From positions 1 through 16,545 of the forward strand of contig JASHQP010000228.1 in NCBI GenBank assembly GCA_030039095.1: 16,545 nucleotides of DNA, written 5' to 3'. Source of the DNA: Streptosporangiaceae bacterium. Lineage in GTDB: Bacteria > Actinomycetota > Actinomycetes > Streptosporangiales > Streptosporangiaceae. Below the pieces are notes generated by a model. It searched no databases. It saw only the letters and a list, made by a program, of their open reading frames with translations, and was not told where the DNA came from. The position numbers and the translations under genes were made by a program. Positions within the stretch are counted from its first letter, which is position 1. Each line of letters begins with the position of its first letter. Shown in pieces: positions 7,565 through 14,100 of the stretch.

Positions 7565-7608
7565 CGCTGCTCCGCAGCGCGCCGGCCCCGGCGCAAGTGC
7601 GCGGCCGG
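7565..7608 (-). promoter_or_regulatory. Two hairpins in the gap before the Rieske gene
   Basis: A hairpin at 7582-7608 (CCGGCC/GGCCGG outer arms, GCGCA/TGCGC inner arms, 3-nt bulge) is followed on the minus strand by a second perfect 6-bp stem, CGCTGC/GCAGCG, at 7565-7579. The second stem's loop holds the start of the GGAG ribosome site of the Rieske gene. The first could terminate or process the hydrolase transcript, and the second could limit Rieske translation. Function is inferred from structure only. Confidence 0.45.
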
Positions 7609-7627
7609 GAGGCGCCGCGCCGCGTTC

Positions 7628-8473
7628 CTATCCGGCGAGCGGCGCGAGCATCTGCCGGGCGGCCGCCAGGATCGAGAAATGCCCGTGACCGGGGTACAGG
7701 TGAAGCCGCGCGCCGGGTATCGCCTCGGCGTACCGCCGGGCATGCCCGGGCGGCACCGTGGTGTCCGCCTCCCCGTGGTGCACCGAGGTCGGCGCGCTGA
7801 TCGCGCCGAGCCTGAAGCCCCAGGGCTGGCTGAGCACGCGCAGGTCCTGGGCAACTCCCTGGCTGTCGTTGCGGAACGCCTCGGCGTAGTTGCCGAGGAA
7901 AGCCTCACGCATGGCGGGCTGGGCGAGCGCCCGGCGGTCGGCATCGGGCAGTTCGCTGGTCGCGACGCGCAGGAACAGGACCGGATTGGACCGGGCCAGC
8001 ACGGCCAGGCGGCCGAGGAACCAGCCGCCGAACGCGGGGGCACGCCGGGCCACCTCGAGAGACAGGCGCTCCCCGGCCGCCATCCCGGCAGTGGGCCAGT
8101 CGGGCGGCCCGAGCGCCGCGATCAGCGTGAGGCTGCGGACGCGCCCGGGGATCGCGGCCGCGCACGCCGCCGCGAACGGCCCGCCTGCCGAGATGCCCGC
8201 CACGGCGGCGGAGCCGACCCGCAGCTCATCAAGAACCAGCGCGGCGTCCTGCGCCCAGTCCGCGAGACAGCGCAGCGGGCGCGGGTCGCTCCTGCCGGAT
8301 CCGGGCCGGTCAGGCGCGATCACGCGCAGCCCTGCTTCCGCAGCAACCTCATCGAGCTGGAGCGCCGACAGCCGCGAATCGGCGAGCCCGTGGCACAGCA
8401 GAACCGGCACGCCGTCCGGCTTGCCGGCCACTTCGACCGCGATCACGCTGCCGTCGGCCCTGCTCACCTCCAT
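7628..8473 (-). CDS. Alpha/beta-fold hydrolase
   Basis: This 281-residue protein has the canonical alpha/beta-hydrolase layout. HGLA at 28-31 is the oxyanion loop, the nucleophile elbow is G93-I-S95-A-G97, the acid is D237 in GEADTTVP, and the histidine is H265 in GHGHFS. A helical lid lies between about 125 and 215. No signal peptide is seen, so it is cytoplasmic. Such enzymes cleave esters, C-C bonds of ring-fission products, or epoxides; the substrate is not predictable. The start is ambiguous: GGAGG is only 1 nt from the ATG at 8473 but 7 nt from an in-frame GTG at 8467, so the protein may begin two codons later. It precedes the Rieske oxygenase on the same strand, suggesting linked degradation of an ester or aromatic compound. 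Confidence 0.88.
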   Translation of the reverse strand: MEVSRADGSVIAVEVAGKPDGVPVLLCHGLADSRLSALQLDEVAAEAGLRVIAPDRPGSGRSDPRPLRCLADWAQDAALVLDELRVGSAAVAGISAGGPFAAACAAAIPGRVRSLTLIAALGPPDWPTAGMAAGERLSLEVARRAPAFGGWFLGRLAVLARSNPVLFLRVATSELPDADRRALAQPAMREAFLGNYAEAFRNDSQGVAQDLRVLSQPWGFRLGAISAPTSVHHGEADTTVPPGHARRYAEAIPGARLHLYPGHGHFSILAAARQMLAPLAG

Positions 8474-8603
8474 GCCTCCATGCTCTCGCGCCCGCGGACC
8501 ATCCGCCGGGGGCAGGTGGGGTGTCGAGCCGTCCGCCTGCTCCGGGCCGGCCGGGGCGCCTTTTCCCTCACCCAGCCCACGGCCCGCGGACAGACTCCGT
8601 TAA

Positions 8604-8626
8604 GCCCGTGATCAGGTCGCACGGGC
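8604..8626. promoter_or_regulatory. Inverted repeat in the desaturase/hydrolase divergent region
   Basis: GCCCGTG and CACGGGC form perfect 7-bp arms around a 9-nt centre (23 bp overall, a common size for TetR-type operators). It lies in the 230-nt spacer between the divergent hydrolase and desaturase genes, about 78 nt before the desaturase ATG. The rest of the spacer (8474-8703) shows no convincing promoter hexamers to me. Confidence 0.4.
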
Positions 8627-8703
8627 AAACTGGGCGCAGGCCGCCCAGGACCCTGGCGGCACATCTACCAGCCCGCCCACGATGTGCCCCCGGGAGACGT
8701 GTG

Positions 8704-9816
8704 ATGCCACGCCACGCAGAAGCGGCCCCCGCGCCGACGGCGGCCACGACGGCGAGGCCTACCCTTGCCACGGTGCCGCCACACCCCCGCCGCCTGTCCG
8801 ACTACGCCGAGCTGTCCCGCCTCGTGAAACAGGCCGGGTTGCTGAAGCGGCGCCGCTGGAGCTACGCCTGGCGGATCGCGGTCGTGGCTGCCCTGCTGGC
8901 CGCCGGGTGGTCCGCCTTCGCGCTGGTCGGCGACTCGTGGTGGCAGCTCGCGGTCGCCGTGTTCCTGGCCGTCATGTTCACGCAGATCGGGTTTCTGGGC
9001 CACGACGCCGGGCACCGGCAGATCTCCCGTTCCCGGCGCGCCAGCCGCATCCTCGGAGTGCTGCTCGGCAATCTGGGCGTCGGGCTCAGCTACGGATGGT
9101 GGGTCGACAAGCACAACCGCCATCACGCTCACCCGAATACCGAAGATGCGGACCCGGACATCTCCATGCGCGTGCTCGCGTTCACCGAAACGCAGGCGCG
9201 TGCCAGCCGGGGCCTGAGCCGCATGCTCCTTCGCCGCCAGGCCTGTCTGTTCTTCCCCCTGCTGCTCGGCGAGGCGTTCAGCATTCACGTGGCGAGCATC
9301 CGCTCGCTGGCGCGCCGGGACTCCCGCGCCAGGCCAGCGGAGGCGGCCCTGCTCGGCGCTCACGTCCTCGGCTACCTCGCCGCGGTGTTCCTCGTGCTCT
9401 CGCCGGTGAGGGCCGTCGTGTTCATCCTTGTGCAGCAGGGACTCTTCGGCGTGTACCTTGGCGCCGCTTTCGCCCCCAACCACAAGGGCATGCCAATCCT
9501 GGGCGCTGCCGACCGCAGCGACTTCCTGCGCCGGCAGGTGCTCACGTCCCGCAACATCCGTGGCGGCTGGCTCACCGACGTCGCCATGGGCGGCCTCAAC
9601 TACCAGATCGAGCACCACCTGTTCCCGTCGATGCCGCGGCCCGCGCTGCGCCGCTCCCAGCCCCTGATCATGGAATACTGCCGGCAGCACGGGCTGCCGT
9701 ACTGCCAGGCCAGCCTCGTCGGCTCCTACGCCCAGGCGCTGCGCCACCTGGCGGACGTCGGCAGGTCCGCCCGGCCCGCCACGGTGCCGCCCGCGGGCAT
9801 CCCCGACGAGGCGTGA
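8704..9816 (+). CDS. Membrane fatty-acid (acyl-CoA/acyl-lipid) desaturase
   Basis: This 370-residue integral membrane di-iron desaturase introduces a double bond into an acyl chain using O2 and electrons from a reductase not present in this window. It has three histidine boxes: H100-D-A-G-H104, H137-N-R-H-H141 (with H143 following) and Q301-I-E-H304-H305. Gln in the first position of the third box is typical of front-end and actinobacterial DesA3/linoleoyl-CoA-type enzymes. Membrane segments occur at about 56-95 and 195-245. I chose ATG at 8704 because GGGAG lies 7 nt upstream; the adjacent GTG at 8701 is only 4 nt from it, and longer upstream readings have no ribosome site. It ends 16 nt from the convergent sulfatase gene. 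Position specificity cannot be read from the sequence. Confidence 0.92.
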   Translation: MPRHAEAAPAPTAATTARPTLATVPPHPRRLSDYAELSRLVKQAGLLKRRRWSYAWRIAVVAALLAAGWSAFALVGDSWWQLAVAVFLAVMFTQIGFLGHDAGHRQISRSRRASRILGVLLGNLGVGLSYGWWVDKHNRHHAHPNTEDADPDISMRVLAFTETQARASRGLSRMLLRRQACLFFPLLLGEAFSIHVASIRSLARRDSRARPAEAALLGAHVLGYLAAVFLVLSPVRAVVFILVQQGLFGVYLGAAFAPNHKGMPILGAADRSDFLRRQVLTSRNIRGGWLTDVAMGGLNYQIEHHLFPSMPRPALRRSQPLIMEYCRQHGLPYCQASLVGSYAQALRHLADVGRSARPATVPPAGIPDEA

Positions 9817-9832
9817 TCGGGGGCAGGTCGCG

Positions 9833-12148
9833 CTATTGCTCGGACAGGATGGCCTCGAGCTCGGCCAGCGGGTCGCGGACGACGGGGCCGCGCGTCTGCA
9901 CCCGGGCGCTGCGGATCGTGCCGCGGAACGGGAACGGCGCCGTGTAGCCCGTGCCGATCGCCGGCCCCCACTCGTAGCCGCACGTGAGCCCCGCGCCGAC
10001 GCCGTTGAACCCGGACGGCGTGAACCGGGGAATGGGCGCCCGGCCGGTCTCGCGCCCGTCGCAGGCCAGCACGCCGGTGCCGCCCGGGCCCTCATGCTTG
10101 GTGAAGCTGAACTCGATGCGGTGCTCGCCCGGCGTGACCCTCTCGGCCGACTCGACGGTGTGCCGCTCCTTGCCGTACAGGTTGTGCACGTAGCGAACCC
10201 GGCCGCCGAGGATGTGCAGCGACCAGCCGCCCAGCGCCGACCCCATCGCGAGCAGCACGCCGTCGGCGGGCCCGGACTCCGGGATCGTCACGTCGACGAT
10301 CAGCGCGTGCGAGCGGTTCCGCACGTTCACGGCGACCGGCTCGGGCACCATGGCCGCGCCGGGGAAGTAGCGGTACACCTCGCGCGGCGGCCGGTGATCG
10401 GGTTTGGGGTGCACCAGGGCCCACAGCACCCGGTTGTCGAGCGGGAGCACCTGGTTGCGCTCCGCCTGCGCCCACCACAGGTCGACGAGCGGGCCCAGCA
10501 GTTCGGGGCGCTGCGCCGCGAGGTTCCGCGTCTCCGAGAGGTCCTCCGCGACGTGGTACAGCTCCCATTCGTCCGCCTCGAACGGGGCGTTCGGGTCCTG
10601 GTCGTCGTACAGCGGCCCGACCGGGTGGAACGTCACCGCCTTCCAGCCGCTGTGATAGATGGCCCGCGACCCGAACATCTCGAAGTACTGCGTGGTGTGC
10701 CGCTCGGCGGCGTGCCCGCCCCCGTCGCCGAGCAGGTAGCCGAAACTCACCCCGTCGACCGCGCTCTGCGCGACCCCGTCGATCTCGGCCGGGATGGTGA
10801 GCCCGGCCAGTTCCAGCACCGTCGGTGCGACGTCGATCGCGTGCGTGAACTGGCCGCGGATCGCGCCGCCGTCCAGGGACCCGCGTGCCCAGGAGACGAT
10901 GCACGGGTCGGCCACGCCGCCCTCGTGCACCTCTCGCTTCCACCGCCGGAACGGGGTGTTCCCGGCCATGGTCCAGCCCCACGGGTAGTTGTTGTGCGTG
11001 AGCGGCCCGCCGATCTCTTCGACTCTGGCAAACAGCTCCTCTGGGGACGCCGGGTCGAGGTTGACCATGCGCACGTCGTTGATCGAGCCGTCTGCGCCGC
11101 CCTCGGCGCTGGCGCCGTTGTCGGAGACCACGACCACGATCGTGTTGCCGAGGTCGCCGGTGTCCGCGAGGAAGCCGAGCACCCGGCCGACCTGCTCGTC
11201 GGCATGCGACAGGAATCCCGCGAAGCATTCCATGAACCGCGCCGCGACGGCCCGTTCCGGCCCGTCAAGAGAATCCCAGGCCGGCACCCAGGCGGGCCGC
11301 GGTGACAGCGCCGTCGCCGGCGGGATCAGGCCCGCTGAGACCTGGCGGGCGAACGTCCGCTCGCGCCAGGCATCCCAGCCCAGGTCGAACCGCCCGCGGT
11401 AGCGCTCCCGCCAGCGCGGCGGCGGCTGGTGCGGCGAGTGGCAGGCGCCCGTCGCCAGGTAGAGGAAGAACGGCTTGCCCGGGTCGACGGCGCGCAGGTC
11501 CGCGAGGAACTCGATCGCGTGGTCGGCCAGGTCCTCGGTCAGGTGATAGCCGTCATGCATCGACGCGGGCGGCCGGACCGAGTGGTTGTCGTGGTACAGC
11601 GCGGGCACGAACTGGTGCGTCTCGCCGCCGTGGAAGCCGTACCAGCGGTCGAAGCCCCTGGCCAGCGGCCAGGTGGCGCGCGAAGCCGCCATGTTCGTCT
11701 CGTCCTCGGGCGACAGGTGCCACTTGCCGACGGCGTAGGTCGCGTAGCCGGCCGTGCGCAGCACCTCGGACAGGTAGCCGTTCTCACGCGGCGGCTTGCC
11801 CCAGTAGCCGGGAAAGCCGGTGGCCAGGTCGGCCACCCTGCCCATGCCGCTGCGGTGGTGGTTGCGGCCGGTCAGCAGGCACGCCCGGGTAGGCGAGCAC
11901 AGCGACGTCGTATGGAAGTTCGCCAGCCTGACCCCGCCGGCGGCCAGGCCGTCGATAACCGGCGTCTCGATGTCGGAGCCGTAGCAGCCGAGCTGCGCGA
12001 AGCCGACGTCGTCGAGCACCACGAGAAGCACGCTGGGCGCGCCCGGCGGCGGGGTGGGCTCGGGCGGCCACCAAGGCTGCGAGTCTCTCCAGTCGCGGCC
12101 GATCCGGCCGCCGAATTCCTGTGCCACTCCTGCGGCCCCTCTCGTCAC
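9833..12148 (-). CDS. Type I sulfatase (arylsulfatase family), formylglycine-dependent
   Basis: This protein of about 771 residues hydrolyses sulfate esters. The active-site cysteine C84 lies in C84-S-P-T-R88, the C-x-P-x-R signature that the formylglycine-generating enzyme converts to formylglycine. No such enzyme is encoded in the window. Calcium ligands are D46-D47 in VLDDVGF and the later SDNGAS motif. GKWHL, ACHSPH and RWKREVHEGG provide the usual Lys and His residues. After the alkaline-phosphatase-like domain (to about 560), a beta-rich C-terminal region of some 170 residues (about 600-771) follows, common in actinobacterial arylsulfatases. No signal peptide is visible, so it is probably cytoplasmic. 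The start is uncertain: GTG at 12148 has a poor ribosome site, while GTG at 12127 has GAGAGGGG 8 nt upstream. Its substrate is unknown. Confidence 0.93.
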   Translation of the reverse strand: MTRGAAGVAQEFGGRIGRDWRDSQPWWPPEPTPPPGAPSVLLVVLDDVGFAQLGCYGSDIETPVIDGLAAGGVRLANFHTTSLCSPTRACLLTGRNHHRSGMGRVADLATGFPGYWGKPPRENGYLSEVLRTAGYATYAVGKWHLSPEDETNMAASRATWPLARGFDRWYGFHGGETHQFVPALYHDNHSVRPPASMHDGYHLTEDLADHAIEFLADLRAVDPGKPFFLYLATGACHSPHQPPPRWRERYRGRFDLGWDAWRERTFARQVSAGLIPPATALSPRPAWVPAWDSLDGPERAVAARFMECFAGFLSHADEQVGRVLGFLADTGDLGNTIVVVVSDNGASAEGGADGSINDVRMVNLDPASPEELFARVEEIGGPLTHNNYPWGWTMAGNTPFRRWKREVHEGGVADPCIVSWARGSLDGGAIRGQFTHAIDVAPTVLELAGLTIPAEIDGVAQSAVDGVSFGYLLGDGGGHAAERHTTQYFEMFGSRAIYHSGWKAVTFHPVGPLYDDQDPNAPFEADEWELYHVAEDLSETRNLAAQRPELLGPLVDLWWAQAERNQVLPLDNRVLWALVHPKPDHRPPREVYRYFPGAAMVPEPVAVNVRNRSHALIVDVTIPESGPADGVLLAMGSALGGWSLHILGGRVRYVHNLYGKERHTVESAERVTPGEHRIEFSFTKHEGPGGTGVLACDGRETGRAPIPRFTPSGFNGVGAGLTCGYEWGPAIGTGYTAPFPFRGTIRSARVQTRGPVVRDPLAELEAILSEQ

Positions 12149-12230
12149 TCGCTGGCTCGTCCCGCTCTGGCGGACCAGACCGCCGCCGCGCGCCGCGTTA
12201 CGGCCCCTTGACCGTTTTCATCGCGTTTTC

Positions 12231-12243
12231 CCACCAACGGTGG
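12231..12243. repeat. Short perfect palindrome in the sulfatase/membrane-protein divergent spacer
   Basis: CCACC and GGTGG flank a 3-nt centre, just upstream of the predicted -10 of the membrane-protein gene, in the 108-nt divergent spacer 12149-12256. A small operator is possible. The arms are short and it could be chance. Confidence 0.3.
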
Positions 12244-12244
12244 T

Positions 12245-12257
12245 TAATTTGAAACTG
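12245..12257 (+). promoter_or_regulatory. Predicted -10 and leaderless start of the membrane-protein gene
   Basis: TAATTT (12245-12250) stands out as AT-rich and is followed by six bases and then the GTG start at 12257. No ribosome site precedes the GTG, so transcription probably begins at the start codon. No good -35 is seen at 16-19 bp. Confidence 0.42.
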
Positions 12258-13318
12258 TGGCCTATGATCTCGCGGCACCCGAGCCGAGGCGCAGCGCGGG
12301 AACGGTAGTCCGCTACGTGATCGGCGTGGTCCTGGGCGTCGCCGTTATGGCCATTCTGTTCGGCCAGCGAGGCGATCTGGTGGCCGCGCGGCACGAGTTC
12401 CGCCACCTCGCCGTCGGCTGGATCGTCGCGTCGGTGCTGGCCGAGGGCACGTCGCTGGCGGGCTTCGGCCTGCTGCAGCACCGCGTGCTGCACGCCGCGG
12501 GCACCCGGATGCCGCTGCCCGGCCTGGTTGCGCTCAGCCTGGCCAACGAGGCCATCGCGAACACCGTGCCGGCCGGGCCCGCGCTGTCGTGCGTCTACCG
12601 GTACCGCTACTACCGCCGGCGCGGCGCGAGCGAAGCCAGCGCCGGCTGGTGCGTGTTCACGGTGCTGATCGCGCAGGCGGTCAGCATGGCGCTGCTGCTG
12701 CTGGTCGGCGCGGGAGTGGCGATGCTGGCCAGCGCCAGCGTCGGCAGCGCTGGGGTCGTCGCGGTCGGCGCCGTGATCGTCATCGGCGGGCTCGCGGTTC
12801 TGATCCGCAGGGACCTGGTGCTGCGGCTGGTCGGCGCGCTGGTGAATACTGCGCGGCGGGTCACCGGGCACCCTCGGGAGGACCGCTGCGCGCGCATCGA
12901 CGCCGCGTTCGCGCGGATGCGGGAGATTCCGCTGGACGCGCGGTCGACGGTGACGGTCGTCGCCATTGCCGTCGGCGTGTGGGCGTGCGATTTCCTGTGC
13001 CTGATCTGCAGCTTCGGAGCCATTCACGCCCAGGTTCCGTGGGGCGGCGTGCTGCTGGCCTACGGTGCGGCCCAGGCCGCCAGCGCGCTGCCGATCGTGC
13101 CCGGAGGGCTCGGCATCGTCGAGGGCAGCCTCGCCGTCATCCTCGCCGCCTACGGCGTCGCCCGCGTTCCCGCGATCTCGGCGGCGCTCGCGTACCGCCT
13201 GGTCAGCTTCTGGCTCTCGATCGCGGTGGGCTGGGTCAGCGTTGGCGCAATCGCGTACCGCGCCCGCAGGAGAGCCGAGCTCCCCCTGCCGGAAGCCGAC
13301 GAGCCCGCCCGCGCCTAA
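12257..13318 (+). CDS. LPG_synthase_TM (UPF0104) family integral membrane protein
   Basis: This 353-residue multi-pass protein belongs to the family named after the flippase half of MprF (also AglD2/UPF0104). I count about eight hydrophobic segments, starting near residue 15. The family-typical motif P279-I-V-P-G-G-L-G-I-V-E289-G lies in the C-terminal half, followed by an AYR...FW segment. It has no catalytic aminoacyltransferase domain, so it should not be called a lysyl-phosphatidylglycerol synthase; it is more likely a lipid or lipid-linked-glycan translocase or accessory protein. The GTG start is inferred from the -10 at 12245 and the lack of a ribosome site, consistent with leaderless translation. 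It is divergent from the sulfatase gene and ends before the strong hairpin at 13385. Confidence 0.85.
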   Translation: MAYDLAAPEPRRSAGTVVRYVIGVVLGVAVMAILFGQRGDLVAARHEFRHLAVGWIVASVLAEGTSLAGFGLLQHRVLHAAGTRMPLPGLVALSLANEAIANTVPAGPALSCVYRYRYYRRRGASEASAGWCVFTVLIAQAVSMALLLLVGAGVAMLASASVGSAGVVAVGAVIVIGGLAVLIRRDLVLRLVGALVNTARRVTGHPREDRCARIDAAFARMREIPLDARSTVTVVAIAVGVWACDFLCLICSFGAIHAQVPWGGVLLAYGAAQAASALPIVPGGLGIVEGSLAVILAAYGVARVPAISAALAYRLVSFWLSIAVGWVSVGAIAYRARRRAELPLPEADEPARA

Positions 13319-13384
13319 AACGCCGCCGCGAGCCCGCTCACCAACAGCGTCCGTGATCGGGCTAACGGGGAAGCGAGTCAGTAT

Positions 13385-13423
13385 GGGGTAACGCGTCAGC
13401 GCTATTAGCTGACGCGTTACCCC
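13385..13423. terminator. Perfect 16-bp inverted repeat after the membrane-protein gene
   Basis: GGGGTAACGCGTCAGC and its exact complement flank a 7-nt loop (13401-13407). It begins 67 nt after the upstream stop and has no T-tract; both features fit an actinobacterial hairpin terminator. The perfect symmetry would also suit a protein-binding site controlling the next gene. The 250-nt gap (13319-13568) otherwise holds only a 12-bp palindrome, ATTTGGGCAAAT, at 13474-13485, and no clear promoter. Confidence 0.7.
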
Positions 13424-13568
13424 GTTGGTGGATGCGGGCTCCGGAGGCATGCCCACCCGGCGCTATTGGTCGCATTTGGGCAAATCGGCCTGCTACGTCC
13501 CCGGCCGTGTGGTCCAATGCCTTACCTTCCGAGGCACGGAAGGCGTGTGCAGACTGCGGGGTGCCCAC

Positions 13569-14015
13569 GTGTTTCACATCTATGAGCTGTTCCTCATCGT
13601 CAGCGGCGTGGTGATGCTCGTCATGGCCGGCATCGGCAGCCGCCGGTCCCGGGTACTGCGGATCTGGAACGGCATCCTCGGAGCGGCTTTCCTGATCTAC
13701 GGCCTCTACCTGCTGCTCTTCTTCAAGGGCGGGCACTACTTCATCTTCTTCTACGTGTTCATCCTGCCGATCCTGATGGTCGTCCGGTTCTTCCGCGACC
13801 GCAGGATGGGCTCCCCGCCGATGGGTTACGGCCAGCCGCCGGGTTACGGCCAGCCGCCGGGCTACGGCCAGCCGCCCGGTTACGGCCAGCCGCCCGGTTA
13901 CGGCCAGCCGCCGGGTTACGGCCAGCCGCCCGGTTACGGCCAGCCGCCCACGTACCCGCAGCACCCTGGGTACGGCCAGCAGCCAGCCGACCAGCCTCAG
14001 GAGCCCCACCAGTAA
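13569..14015 (+). CDS. Small three-helix membrane protein with GYGQPP repeat tail
   Basis: I do not recognise a characterised family. The 148-residue product has three hydrophobic helices (about 2-22, 32-52 and 56-75), with Arg-rich turns at 25-31 and 73-79. A hydrophilic tail from 81 onward consists of seven perfect GYGQPP units (86-127), one divergent TYPQHP, one GYGQQP, and a Gln/Pro-rich end. By the positive-inside rule the tail is probably cytoplasmic. Gly/Tyr/Pro/Gln-rich tails are common on actinobacterial membrane proteins and may act as flexible or self-associating regions; no function is known. I chose the GTG at 13569 because a GGGG stretch lies 8-9 nt upstream and the protein begins directly at the first helix. 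A GTG at 13545 would add eight residues, and readings from 13425 would begin beside the hairpin. It is flanked by two hairpins, so it is probably its own transcription unit. Confidence 0.78.
   Translation: MFHIYELFLIVSGVVMLVMAGIGSRRSRVLRIWNGILGAAFLIYGLYLLLFFKGGHYFIFFYVFILPILMVVRFFRDRRMGSPPMGYGQPPGYGQPPGYGQPPGYGQPPGYGQPPGYGQPPGYGQPPTYPQHPGYGQQPADQPQEPHQ
13824..13949 (+). repeat. Tandem array of seven 18-bp units (GYGQPP codons)
   Basis: Seven contiguous 18-bp units encode GYGQPP and differ only at the third base of the first and last codons (GGT/GGC and CCG/CCC). Near-identity at DNA level suggests recent expansion by slippage and possible copy-number variation between strains without frame change. 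Confidence 0.95.
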
Positions 14016-14023
14016 CTCCCAGA

Positions 14024-14076
14024 AAAGATCTAGGAGCCTTGCGTGCAGCATCTGCCCCAAAGGCTCCTAGATCTTT
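14024..14076. terminator. 17-bp perfect inverted repeat, bidirectional terminator
   Basis: AAAGATCTAGGAGCCTT and its exact complement enclose a 19-nt loop, which itself contains a 4-bp hairpin (GCAG-cat-CTGC, 14045-14055). It sits 8 nt after the stop of the repeat-tailed membrane protein and 24 nt from the end of the convergent permease gene. The A-rich left flank and T-rich right flank give a short U-run in both directions, typical of a bidirectional intrinsic terminator. Confidence 0.82.
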
Positions 14077-14100
14077 GATCTCCCGTGCCGCAGACGAGCG

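Noticed and set aside
7561..8043. N-terminal extension of the Rieske oxygenase
   Set aside because: It overlaps the hydrolase gene in another frame, and homology to Rieske enzymes starts only after 7560.
9836..11305. Rightward 489-codon frame opposite the sulfatase gene
   Set aside because: Same GC-bias shadow pattern; the sulfatase strand has all catalytic motifs.
12257..13318. Lysyl-phosphatidylglycerol synthase (MprF)
   Set aside because: Only the membrane-region homology is present; the aminoacyltransferase domain is missing.
12218..13456. Leftward 412-codon frame opposite the LPG_synthase_TM-type gene
   Set aside because: It is rich in Asp/Gln/Arg/His with no hydrophobic or domain pattern, and it would run through the 13385-13423 hairpin.
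13824..13949. CRISPR-like repeat array
   Set aside because: The 18-bp units are contiguous, without spacers, and encode a regular peptide repeat in frame.
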